Notes: generated by a model not told the origin, from the sequence alone. A stretch of 64,000 nucleotides of DNA from Arthrobacter_H sp030452125 (GCA_052379645.1 JBQSYU010000014.1), one strand, 5' to 3'. Numbered from the stretch's first letter, positions 21,340-28,750 are shown. Numbers and translations: made by a program.

Positions 21340-22326
21340 TTAGCCCAAGGGAGGATTTCCCTCTAGCGGGTCGTCTCCATTGTTCGGAGGTTGCGTCTCC
21401 GCACCCTCTAGACTCTGCTCGGCGAGCAGGAGAGAGGCCATAGCATTCGGTGGCACTTGCCGAAAGGTGTCCTTGGGTGATTCAGGGAGATAGAGGCGAA
21501 AGGGCCAACGGTCGTCTTGGTGGCAAGCGTGGCAGACATCAATTATCTGGCTGGCCTCCATCGACTCGCCATTGAGCGCTGACACGGCTGTATTGACTGC
21601 ATCGTTCGATTCGCGGTCGATAGCGAAGACTGGATACGCACGGGCGTGCCAAACCCCTTTCAGGATATGGGAACCCCTGAAAGCAAAGTCATTGACATTG
21701 TGGGTCGTGGTGTCGACTTTGGAAGCTGTTGCGTCGTGAGCTGCCAAGGCCATCGCCCAAGCTACTTCGACTGACAAGGTGAAAAAGCGTCGCTCCGCCT
21801 GCCCTATGATTCTGAAGCCAGTGTCGATGCTTGGGCCGAAATAGTCGAAGAAATATTTTGTAAGCGCACGACTCTTTAGGGCTGCACTGTTTAGCCGCAC
21901 AACAGAGTCGTCTGAACCTTCGTTGCCCGGATGTCGAGGAATTGTAGATTCGCTATCCGGGCCTGGGAAGGTTGCGATGAATGCTCCGCCTTTGAGCGCG
22001 AGACTACGATCAGCAAGGACTTCCTGTTCGTACTGGTCTACAGCGTCAAGCCAAACGCGAACGGCTCTGCTCACCGACGTTTCACTGGAGACGGAAACCT
22101 CAAAAATCAGCTCGTCACCAACACCTTTCCAAAGGACGAAGTCGGTTTTCCCATCGTCAAATTTCGTTTGGCGCCGATCCGCCCCCGCAAGGAATTGCGG
22201 AAATTCCCAATAGAAGCTGAGGAATATCTTTTGCCATCCCTGTTCTGACTGTTTGTAGTGCGTTGAACCAACCAAATCACACGAAAGGAAGAGCTTAGAT
22301 TCTGCGTCGGCAGTTTTTTTGGCCAA
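21340..22326 (-). CDS. Class III nucleotide cyclase-like protein (Pycsar PycC-like motifs)
   Basis: The 328-residue protein has motifs of class III nucleotide cyclases. LSCDLVGST places a metal-binding Asp at residue 17, and LWKGVGDELIF places the second Asp at residue 71. Further on, YFGPSIDTGFR resembles the N-x3-R transition-state motif, with the Arg kept and Asp in the Asn position. Families with DLVGST, GDEL and GPxIDxGFR motifs include the cyclases of Pycsar defence; that placement is from memory of motifs, not from a search. A CHACH motif lies in the C-terminal part. Start is TTG at 22326, 3 bases after the ImmA/IrrE stop, so the two are one operon. The nucleotide made, if any, is unknown. 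Confidence 0.55.
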   Translation of the reverse strand: MAKKTADAESKLFLSCDLVGSTHYKQSEQGWQKIFLSFYWEFPQFLAGADRRQTKFDDGKTDFVLWKGVGDELIFEVSVSSETSVSRAVRVWLDAVDQYEQEVLADRSLALKGGAFIATFPGPDSESTIPRHPGNEGSDDSVVRLNSAALKSRALTKYFFDYFGPSIDTGFRIIGQAERRFFTLSVEVAWAMALAAHDATASKVDTTTHNVNDFAFRGSHILKGVWHARAYPVFAIDRESNDAVNTAVSALNGESMEASQIIDVCHACHQDDRWPFRLYLPESPKDTFRQVPPNAMASLLLAEQSLEGAETQPPNNGDDPLEGNPPLG

Positions 22327-22329
22327 TGC

Positions 22330-22851
22330 CTATATCCCTAGTACCTGTGCGCGTACCTCCGCAGCCTTCGGCGATACGCCGAAAACCTCGGCTAGTGCGT
22401 TCCAATCCTGCCCGAGGCGTTCTTGGGCTGCACGGAATTCCCGCGCGGGCATGAGTAGCGACGCGGCGAAAATATTTGCTTGAGTCTCGACACGATTCTG
22501 CTGTCCGCGCTTAAAGGGTCTGGGGCCGGTCATTCCTGGCTCCAAGTAGTGGAGAAAGTAGTGGCCAAGTTCGTGAGCAATTGTGAAGCGGTCTCTGCGG
22601 TCAGAGGTCATTGGCGGCAGATGCACGACGAAGTCCCCCTGCTTATTGACTGTAAGAGCCTCTACCGCATAAAAGGACTCGGATATATCGACCTTGCCGC
22701 CTAGTTCTTTCAGCAACAGATCGATATCCACACGCCCACTTGGCTCATATGCGCGGTGATGTGCCCCTACCCTTTCCGCATAGTCGGAGATGGCCCTATT
22801 AGACAGCCTTGACGCTTCAGTTTGGGTAGCTGCGAGAGTCGACGGTTCCAT
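22330..22851 (-). CDS. ImmA/IrrE-family metallopeptidase
   Basis: This 173-residue protein carries the zinc-protease motif HELGH at residues 93-97 and the downstream ligand Glu122 in VETQANIFAASLLMP, which is characteristic of the ImmA/IrrE (DUF955) family. Such enzymes usually cleave a repressor in response to damage or signalling, as ImmA does in ICEBs1 and IrrE with DdrO. No cI-like repressor gene is adjacent, which is unusual. It is followed after 3 bases by the cyclase-like gene. It could free the element from repression, or act in a defence pathway together with its partner. Confidence 0.85.
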   Translation of the reverse strand: MEPSTLAATQTEASRLSNRAISDYAERVGAHHRAYEPSGRVDIDLLLKELGGKVDISESFYAVEALTVNKQGDFVVHLPPMTSDRRDRFTIAHELGHYFLHYLEPGMTGPRPFKRGQQNRVETQANIFAASLLMPAREFRAAQERLGQDWNALAEVFGVSPKAAEVRAQVLGI

Positions 22852-23002
22852 GCTTCTATCTTACTCGGAGGGGGTGGATGCGCCTATTAGCCCCGCCTCA
22901 TTTTTGGGTTCGTTGTATGAGGGGGCGCAAAGCGAGGCCAGCCGGGCAGGAGATCATAGCGGTGGGCAGGCGGCTACGTTTTCCCTGCGGGAAAGCCTAA
23001 CT

Positions 23003-23170
23003 GCCAGCAGAGAAGCGTCACGGTAGCGTCACACCCTCAAGGACCTCTGACTAGGCCAAACGTGGGAGCTGTGACGCTCCGACGCTTGTGACGCTCCTAC
23101 GGGCAAAGTATATGTTTGGTCCTTGAGCTGCTGGCCACGATGCCGCCGGCTACTGCTGCCACGTCGAGCT
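23003..23170. repeat. 168-bp direct repeat, copy 1
   Basis: Bases 23003-23170 recur at 23381-23548, with one difference seen in the GTGACGCTCCTAC/GTGACGCTACTAC part. The copy contains four GCGTCAC heptamers, two direct (starts 11 bases apart) and two inverted (starts 17 bases apart), separated by the motif CTGACTAGGC. Confidence 0.9.
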
Positions 23171-23181
23171 GTCGCGCTGTT

Positions 23182-23500
23182 GGCCGTTGCCTTGTGCTGC
23201 TGGCCATCTGGGTCTGGAGTGTTCCGCTGGCGTCGGCCGGCCGTGCTGGTAGGCGCCACTTTCTTTTCTTCCCAGAGAAGCGTCACGAGCGTCGGAGCGT
23301 CACAATCATGCTCTGACTAGGCTGTTCACTGTGACGCTTCGAAAATCAGTAGCGTCACAAGTGTCGGGAGTAGCGTCACAGCCAGCAGAGAAGCGTCACG
23401 GTAGCGTCACACCCTCAAGGACCTCTGACTAGGCCAAACGTGGGAGCTGTGACGCTCCGACGCTTGTGACGCTACTACGGGCAAAGTATATGTTTGGTCC
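23182..23500. repeat. 319-bp direct repeat, copy 1
   Basis: This block recurs at 24578-24896 with scattered substitutions but no net length change (constant offset of 1396). It includes nine GCGTCAC/GTGACGC heptamers and two CTGACTAGGC motifs. It overlaps the second copy of the 168-bp repeat. The heptamers are kept in both copies while bases between them differ. Confidence 0.85.
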
Positions 23501-23548
23501 TTGAGCTGCTGGCCACGATGCCGCCGGCTACTGCTGCCACGTCGAGCT
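23381..23548. repeat. 168-bp direct repeat, copy 2
   Basis: This is the second copy of the 168-bp repeat at 23003. The near identity suggests a recent duplication. The sequence after it diverges at once. Confidence 0.9.
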
Positions 23549-23784
23549 GATGACCACGATCCCGAGGTGCCGCCCTGGTGCCGGCCTCTGCCACGTCGAG
23601 CGATGCCGCCGGCTACTGCTGCCACGGTGGTCTGATCCGTCCCGCTGGCATCCTCCACGCCTCAAGGCGCCATGAACAATGGCGGGTTGGCAGTCAGTGA
23701 TGCTGCCAAGGCTGGATGCGGAAACGCGGCACCTGGTGACAGTGTGCGAAATCGGCAGTGAGTGCGCTAAGGTGAGAAACGAAA

Positions 23785-23801
23785 GAGGCCCGAGGGGCCT
23801 C
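23785..23801. terminator. Possible terminator hairpin
   Basis: GAGGCCC and GGGCCTC form a 7-base stem with a 3-base loop, followed by ATTCTT on the plus strand. It lies inside the gene-poor region just before the AT-rich patch, so a short untranslated transcript may end here. Confidence 0.4.
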
Positions 23802-23811
23802 ATTCTTGCTA

Positions 23812-23960
23812 TGCCTAAAAATGAAGTAAAGAACCCGAATCGGTTTGTTTCTGTGGACTCTCGTACTAATAGGGAACGAAACGTTCAGAATGGTTCTATT
23901 TTTCCGCATATTCTTCTGTTTTTCGTTTGTTTATCGAATATCCCGTTTTGTTTGGACCGG
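23812..23960. other. AT-rich patch
   Basis: About 150 bases are strongly AT-rich compared with everything around them, with several runs of T. In an origin-like setting such a patch could be the unwinding element. Alternatively it could be a promoter region or an inserted fragment. Confidence 0.45.
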
Positions 23961-24315
23961 GGAAAAATGGAAATGGGGCGCGGGGCTTCCGAGGGGTCCT
24001 GAATTAAAAAACTCTCGCCCGCTTTTACGCATCGACTACAAAGCACTCGGTTTCCCCGGCGGAAATTCTCGCGCTGAGAATCTGGCCGAAAATTGTGCAG
24101 CGACTCCGCGCTGCCTCGACGGCGCAGGTTCAGATGCTCGACGGTGAACGCATCGAGCGGGAGTCGCCGGCTGTACTCGTGCCAGCCCTTGCCATCATGA
24201 GCTGCTGCGATCCAACGGCGCCGCCGGCTGGTGATGCCACGTCGAGCTGGCATGCAGTTCTGGCACCGACAATGCCTGGTGCATGGTCGGGATGCTGGGG
24301 CTGGCGCTGGCGTGG

Positions 24316-24385
24316 CAGGGGGTGCCCTATCGCAGGGGGCATACCCTGCGCCTGTGGGGGGTGCCCTTGCCGACAGGGGTGCCCT
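24316..24385. repeat. Four iteron-like repeats, period about 19 bp
   Basis: Four imperfect copies of CAGGGG-GTGCCCT occur in a row, with the CCCT parts starting near 24324, 24343, 24363 and 24381 (spacings of 19, 20 and 18). Each unit is partly palindromic (CAGGG/CCCTG). Spacing of about two helical turns puts all copies on one face of the DNA, as in plasmid iterons. Confidence 0.6.
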
Positions 24386-24577
24386 GCTTCGTTATATGTA
24401 TCGGGCGGCCCTATGTTCATGGTCCAGGCTGGCCTCGGTCAAGGTGTCGCCGTGTTGAGCGGGGGTGCTATTGTCCTGCTGCTGGCCTCTGCCATGTCGA
24501 GCTGCTGGCCACGATGCCGCCGGCTACTGATTCCGCGACGAGCTGCTGCGATCCCGAGGCGCCGCCCTGGTGCTGCC

Positions 24578-24896
24578 GGCCGTTGCCTTGTGCTGCCGGC
24601 CACCTGGGTCTGGAGTGTTCCGCTGGCGTCGGCCGACCATGCTAGTAGGCGCCACTTTCTTTTCTTGCCAGAGAAGCGTCACAAGCGTCGGAGCGTCACA
24701 GCCATGCTCTGACTAGGCCATTCACCGTGACGCTTCGAAAATCAGTAGCGTCACAAGAGTCGGGAGTAGCGTCACAGCCAGCAGAGAAGCGTCACGGTAG
24801 CGTCACACCCTCAAAGACATCTGACTAGGCCAAACGTGGGAGCTGTGACGCTCCGACGCTTGTGACGCTCCTATGGGCAAAGTATATGTTTGGTCC
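24578..24896. repeat. 319-bp direct repeat, copy 2
   Basis: This is the second copy of the block at 23182, holding nine heptamers GCGTCAC/GTGACGC at 24676-24868. It ends in the same AAGTATATGTTTGGTCC segment found in the other copies and then diverges. Confidence 0.85.
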
Positions 24897-25068
24897 ACGA
24901 GCTGCTGGCCAGCTCTGCGAAATGGCAATTCATCAGTGACCGAACGATCTATGACTATGCCAGGGGCGGGGGCCTCAGCCGGGCGCCACGCACAGCACAA
25001 TGGGGCCGTCTCAGTAGCATTGCAACGACGACGGCCCCACTGCCTAATTCACTTGTTCAGAATACGAT

Positions 25069-25746
25069 TCACGCCTTGTTCTTGAGGTAGTCCACAGCCA
25101 CCTGTCGGGCGTCGCGCCCGTCCATCGTCTCGGGCTTGGCCAGATGCTCGGGGTAAGCCAGCTCCAGATTGAACAGGCAGTTCCAGCACGCGAGCACATC
25201 CATCTTTCTGCCGTGCTTCCCGCCGATGGTGTCCACGTGCACGTTGCCGTTGACGTCACCGCACACACTGCAGGTGTGTTGTGTCGTCCAGAACTTTCTC
25301 AGTTGCTGGTCCTCCAACGCGCGGCCGGCCGCCCTCAAGCGTGCATTGTGAACTACCCGCCCAAAGTCCCGGGCCGTCTTGATCGGGTCGGTGTGATCGT
25401 CAACCAGTCGGGCAGCCGCCTCGGGGTCACGCTCTATGTACGACTCGCTCATTCGGAACGGGCTGCGGCGTCCGACTCGTTCGGCATGCAGCTCCAATCC
25501 AACGTCAGCCGTTGCATCGCTTTCGTCCTGCTCGGTCGGTTCGGCGTCCACATACAGTTCTCGGAGCTGCTGCGGCACGTAGTACGTGCTGGCCTTGTCG
25601 TCGTGGCCGGCGGGGAGGTTGACGGTTTCAGTGCTCATGTTGGCTTCCTGTTCTTGCTGCATTGCTGGTGCGTGGTCGGTGGTGGTCATGATGGCTTCGG
25701 GTTGGTCGGAGTAGCGCGGGCGGCGCCGGCTTCTTCTGGCTTTCAT
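25069..25746 (-). CDS. Zinc-ribbon protein of unknown function
   Basis: I do not recognise this 225-residue protein. The N-terminus is very basic (MKARRSRRRPR) and is followed by an acidic, Gln-rich stretch. The C-terminal part has paired cysteines CSVC and CWNC about 27 residues apart, a probable zinc ribbon. The ATG at 25746 overlaps the whiB stop (ATGA), with AAAGGA upstream, so it is the last gene of the element operon. Nucleic-acid binding is likely from charge and zinc motif, but this is inference. Confidence 0.7.
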   Translation of the reverse strand: MKARRSRRRPRYSDQPEAIMTTTDHAPAMQQEQEANMSTETVNLPAGHDDKASTYYVPQQLRELYVDAEPTEQDESDATADVGLELHAERVGRRSPFRMSESYIERDPEAAARLVDDHTDPIKTARDFGRVVHNARLRAAGRALEDQQLRKFWTTQHTCSVCGDVNGNVHVDTIGGKHGRKMDVLACWNCLFNLELAYPEHLAKPETMDGRDARQVAVDYLKNKA

Positions 25747-26012
25747 GCTGTATTCCTTTCGTTGGTAAGCCGTAGCTCTTTGATCTGTTGCGGTGCCTTG
25801 CCGCCCCACACGCCGTGCTGTTGGTGTGGGGAGTCGGTGGCCAACTTCAGGCAGGGCGCCCGGACCGGGCAGGAATGGCACAGTGCGGCGGCTGCTTGGT
25901 TTGTGTAGGAGTCCGTGGCGAACCATTCATCTGCATTTCCTTGCTGGCACGGCGTGAGCTGCTGGCCGGCTGGCTGGACTGCTGCCCATGGGTTGGGCCA
26001 TCTTTTCGTCAT
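25743..26012 (-). CDS. WhiB-family transcriptional regulator
   Basis: This 89-residue protein has the four cysteines of a WhiB [4Fe-4S] cluster (Cys22, Cys45, Cys48, Cys54, pattern C-x22-C-x2-C-x5-C), the WF motif between them, CPVR, and the GVWGG turn at 67-71, followed by a basic tail. WhiB proteins bind the housekeeping sigma factor and alter promoter use, sometimes in response to NO or oxygen. Mobile-element copies, as in mycobacteriophage TM4, can interfere with host WhiB proteins. It lies 14 bases after the ATPase gene and overlaps the zinc-ribbon gene. Confidence 0.9.
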   Translation of the reverse strand: MTKRWPNPWAAVQPAGQQLTPCQQGNADEWFATDSYTNQAAAALCHSCPVRAPCLKLATDSPHQQHGVWGGKAPQQIKELRLTNERNTA

Positions 26013-26026
26013 GGTTTTTCCTAGCG

Positions 26027-27718
26027 CTACGGGGAGCAGGTGATATGTCGTGTGTGGCCTTGGCTGGCCATATCAGGGTGAATCTCGCCGTGGCACACGT
26101 CGCAGAATGTCGAGCTGTCCAGGCTGAGGAAAAGGCGCCGGCTTCCGGTGCCGGAGTCTCTGACTGGTTCGGCTACGGTGATGCCGGTTGCCGCCAGTGC
26201 CGGCGTGATCCGTTTGAGTCGTCCGCTGGCAGTGTGCGCGGCCTTGGGCCAAGTCCTTGGGGGTTTCTCTGGCGTTATCTCAGCCAGTAACTCACTCGCG
26301 GTGCCGCCCCACGAGTGCCGTTGAATCACGAGGTCACGCACGGCGCTGGCGAAAGCGTCACCCTCAATCACGTCGGCGGCTGCCGTCGTCGTCGCGGTCA
26401 AGTAGTCGGCTAGCGTGGTCCAGCCGGTCACTTGGTCAAGTGCTGCCAAGACTCGGGCAAAGTCAGCCATTCGCGGCATCTCGTCCAAGTGCACGCTAGG
26501 TAGTACCTCCAGCACCTGGGCAAGCAGGTCAAGAATTGCACCGTGGGTTTCCTGCCGCACTGCTTCGAATTGCTCGGACACTTGGCGTTCGGTGCGTCGG
26601 TCGGCCGCCGGGATGGGATCCAGCTCTACCTGTAGTAGTCGGTCGGCCACGTCGCCCTGGAGTGAGCCGGGGTCAATGCTGGTCATGCCCACGACGCGTT
26701 GGAAGTGCAGAACTGTCACGTCAAGGTCTGAGTACTTCTCGCGCTTCTTGTATCCGTCGCCGGTTACCGCTTTGCACAGTGCGTCTTGGAACCACGGCGG
26801 CAGATGTGAGACGTTATCGAGTCCAATGACGGGTTCCTGGTAGGCCGTGACTGCCCAATCGTCTGCGCTGACCGGTGCGGAACCAACGGGCGCCGGGGAT
26901 GGGCTGACCAACGTAATCAGCATTTTTAGTGCCGTTGTCTTGGCAGTTCCTTGTTGGCCAATGAGTGCTAGGAAAGGGTGGGGAATGTCGGGGATGCACG
27001 CGGCCACGAGCCAGCCGGCCAAGAGTCGAAAGCTGCTTTCTGACGCGTTCACTAGGTGTTGGAATCCGTCGAGGTTGCCGCCCATTTTGGGGGCTGGCAT
27101 TGGTGAAATGAGGGATGACCGGCGAAACAGAATAGGGGACTGGTCCAGTAGATCGACGCGGCCGGGGGCAACGGCGACGGCGTTACCCTCTGGAGTTCCC
27201 GCATCGATGATGATGGTTGGGCCTGTGCGACCGAACCGGAGAAAGACCGGAACCTCATCGGCCGTCAGCGCGTCACCCTCAAGTACGTTCAGCATTTCCT
27301 TTAGTGCCGTATCGCTGGGGGTGCGCTTCTTTTCGTCGTAGTACAGCTTCGCCAAGCGCTGCCGTAGGCCTGCTTTTCCGCGCAGGTCGAGAGCGATGCT
27401 CGGCCGCTTGTGCTCCACGGCGTAGACCTTGCCCTCTGTACTCTTGACGACGCTATAGAGCGAACGGGCCATTTCAACGAGAATGGCGCTCTGTGATGGG
27501 GCCTCTCGTTTCGGGGCAACAGTCTTGCCGGCCGCCCGTTCCTTGGCGCTCGGTTCGGTATATGTGGAGCCGTCGTCATGGTCTTGGGCGCCGTCGCTGT
27601 AGCGATCGTCCGGTGGAACCGGGTGGTCAATCCCAGCATCAAAGGGCGGCGGGATTGGCGACCAGGCAGAAGACGCGAAAGGGTCTACGGGAGGGTGTCC
27701 GTAGTCGTATTCAGTCAT
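26027..27718 (-). CDS. P-loop ATPase of element replication type
   Basis: This 563-residue protein has a Walker A motif GQQGTAKT at 254-261, a Walker B-like VIGLDN at 297-302, and GDVADRLLQVEL near 355-366, where SF3/P4-type helicases have their arginine-finger region. The N-terminal 75 residues are acidic and probably disordered. Residues 150-250 resemble the accessory domain of phage and plasmid primase-helicases. A role in opening or replicating the element DNA is likely. No primase catalytic motif is seen. A C-terminal pair of cysteines (CDVCH) suggests zinc binding. The ATG at 27718 has AAAGGAG upstream. Confidence 0.75.
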   Translation of the reverse strand: MTEYDYGHPPVDPFASSAWSPIPPPFDAGIDHPVPPDDRYSDGAQDHDDGSTYTEPSAKERAAGKTVAPKREAPSQSAILVEMARSLYSVVKSTEGKVYAVEHKRPSIALDLRGKAGLRQRLAKLYYDEKKRTPSDTALKEMLNVLEGDALTADEVPVFLRFGRTGPTIIIDAGTPEGNAVAVAPGRVDLLDQSPILFRRSSLISPMPAPKMGGNLDGFQHLVNASESSFRLLAGWLVAACIPDIPHPFLALIGQQGTAKTTALKMLITLVSPSPAPVGSAPVSADDWAVTAYQEPVIGLDNVSHLPPWFQDALCKAVTGDGYKKREKYSDLDVTVLHFQRVVGMTSIDPGSLQGDVADRLLQVELDPIPAADRRTERQVSEQFEAVRQETHGAILDLLAQVLEVLPSVHLDEMPRMADFARVLAALDQVTGWTTLADYLTATTTAAADVIEGDAFASAVRDLVIQRHSWGGTASELLAEITPEKPPRTWPKAAHTASGRLKRITPALAATGITVAEPVRDSGTGSRRLFLSLDSSTFCDVCHGEIHPDMASQGHTRHITCSP

Positions 27719-27741
27719 GGCTTCTTTCGTCTCCTTTCGTG

Positions 27742-27969
27742 TTAGGTATTCAGTTGGCGTCTGAGGCGCACTATTTCGGGGTCATATTTGCGAACGAGCG
27801 ACATGGTGCCGGCGTCGTACCTGTTGAGGGCGACGCGTGCCCTAGCGCGGTCCTCTCCGGTTTCGGCCGTGGCCAGTTCCTCGGCCAGTTCGTCGCGGCG
27901 CTTCGTGCGTCTCCGCTCGGCCATGGGTGGCAAGCGTGAATATGCTGCCTTGCATTCAAGCTCGTTCAC
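27742..27969 (-). CDS. Small charged helical protein
   Basis: This 75-residue protein is rich in Arg, Glu and Ala with a likely helical hairpin. Function is unknown. It starts at a GTG whose bases overlap the preceding stop codon (GTGA) and ends 23 bases before the ATPase start. It is part of the chain of small coupled genes. The tight coupling and intact frame support it. Confidence 0.55.
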   Translation of the reverse strand: MNELECKAAYSRLPPMAERRRTKRRDELAEELATAETGEDRARARVALNRYDAGTMSLVRKYDPEIVRLRRQLNT

Positions 27970-28052
27970 AGCTCACCGCCGGTGGACTGTTCTAGAGAGA
28001 GTGCGGCCGTGCAAAAGGCGGGCCTGGGTACGCGGGTCGGCCTGTGTTCCAT
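27966..28052 (-). CDS. Very short peptide gene (28 residues)
   Basis: A 28-codon frame starts at the ATG at 28052, 2 bases after the preceding stop, with AAGAAG upstream, and its TGA overlaps the GTG of the next gene. No similarity is recognised. The only support is its exact fit into the coupled gene chain, so it may be a translational linker rather than a functional peptide. Confidence 0.35.
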   Translation of the reverse strand: MEHRPTRVPRPAFCTAALSLEQSTGGEL

Positions 28053-28054
28053 CG

Positions 28055-28171
28055 TCAGTTCTTCTTTCGGTTCGGGGTTCGCTGTTGCTGTGCGAAATAC
28101 AGCGGCATGATTACGAGCTGTGCCAGTGCGGAGCCAATGAGCAGGAAGCCTGCTACCTCGTCGGGGTTCAC
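28055..28171 (-). CDS. Single-pass small membrane protein (38 residues)
   Basis: This short frame begins at a GTG that overlaps the stop of the preceding gene (GTGA). It encodes one hydrophobic helix (about residues 7-26) followed by a basic tail ending RTPNRKKN, typical of a small membrane protein with the tail in the cytoplasm. Function is unknown. Small membrane peptides on mobile elements can be toxins, exclusion proteins or transfer accessories. Confidence 0.5.
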   Translation of the reverse strand: MNPDEVAGFLLIGSALAQLVIMPLYFAQQQRTPNRKKN

Positions 28172-28413
28172 TGCTGGCCACTCGGGTACGGTGCCGCTGC
28201 TGTCATGGCCTGGAGCGTTGAGAGCACCTGTGGCAGATGCTCGACGGGAAACCTCAAGTGCTCCTTGCCATAGCCGCTGAACAGAACGACGTGCTGCGTT
28301 TCGGCCAGGATTCCCGGCACGACCTCGGCGCCGTACCAAATCGTCCCTAGCTCGTCTGCTGCCCAAGCGCTGGCATGTGTAGTCGCGTCTGGGGATGGCC
28401 GCCACTCGTTCAC
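28168..28413 (-). CDS. Small hypothetical protein of the element
   Basis: This 81-residue protein of unknown function begins at a GTG that overlaps the excisionase stop (GTGA) and ends in a GTGA overlap with the next frame. It has no membrane segment, contains several Trp and aromatic residues in its first half, and looks like a small folded domain. Codon use is acceptable. Confidence 0.6.
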   Translation of the reverse strand: MNEWRPSPDATTHASAWAADELGTIWYGAEVVPGILAETQHVVLFSGYGKEHLRFPVEHLPQVLSTLQAMTAAAPYPSGQQ

Positions 28414-28631
28414 TGCGCCACTCGCTTATCTGTGCGCTCGAACGTTTGGCCGTTGAGAAATTCCTCTACGTCATCCCAGCGGTAGCGAACCGTGCGGGTA
28501 TTCACGCGCACGAATTTCGGGCCTGTTCCCAAGTAGCGCTGCTGTGCAAGGCTCGCCGTGCTGACGCCCAAGTACTCGGCTACAGCGTCGGGCCTGACCA
28601 ATCCTCGGGGCTTTTCTGTTTCTGCTGACAT
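28410..28631 (-). CDS. Excisionase-like helix-turn-helix protein
   Basis: This 73-residue protein fits the AlpA/excisionase (MerR-like) helix-turn-helix family. PDAVAEYLGVSTASLAQQR forms the helix-turn-helix and the following wing contains RYRWDDVEEFL, a typical ending of this domain. Such proteins bend attachment-site DNA to favour excision or act as small repressors. The ATG at 28631 starts it; upstream codons are not needed. It is the first gene of the leftward operon and diverges from the HTH gene at 28751. Confidence 0.8.
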   Translation of the reverse strand: MSAETEKPRGLVRPDAVAEYLGVSTASLAQQRYLGTGPKFVRVNTRTVRYRWDDVEEFLNGQTFERTDKRVAQ

Positions 28632-28653
28632 GGCTAGTTCCTCATTTAGATGC

Positions 28654-28704
28654 GTTGGATATCTGCTGACATCAAATAGACTAGGTGTTGAGTTGGATAT
28701 CTGC
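28654..28704. promoter_or_regulatory. Tandem 13-bp repeats in the divergent element promoter
   Basis: GTTGGATATCTGC occurs twice, at 28654-28666 and 28692-28704, with starts 38 bases apart. The GATATC core is itself a palindrome. They lie between the excisionase-led operon and the divergent HTH-int unit, the expected place for the switch that decides between maintenance and excision. Confidence 0.6.
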
Positions 28705-28750
28705 AAGTTATTCAATTGAAACGTTTGCAAGATGCGGCAAGAATGCAGCT

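Larger units (their letters stand above)
22852..25068. other. Gene-poor 2.2-kb control or origin-like region
   Basis: I see no convincing gene here. The open frames change between repeat copies, lack good start sites and show no recognisable protein features. The region holds two duplications, 22 heptamers GCGTCAC/GTGACGC, degenerate copies of a CTGCTGGCCACGATGCCGCC motif, an AT-rich patch and a 19-base-period repeat, all between the cargo pair and the element operon. That structure suits a replication origin or a partition or regulator-binding centre. Confidence 0.6.

Noticed and set aside
21340..22851. A classical Pycsar system
   Set aside because: No TM or TIR effector gene is adjacent and the cyclase call rests on motifs; naming it Pycsar would go beyond the sequence.
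23679..24002. A 107-codon frame in the gene-poor region
   Set aside because: It crosses a hairpin and the AT-rich patch, has no ribosome-binding site and no protein-like pattern; I judge it chance.
23003..24900. CRISPR array
   Set aside because: The repeats are long duplicated blocks and 7-base motifs with irregular spacing. There are no uniform repeat-spacer units and no cas genes nearby.
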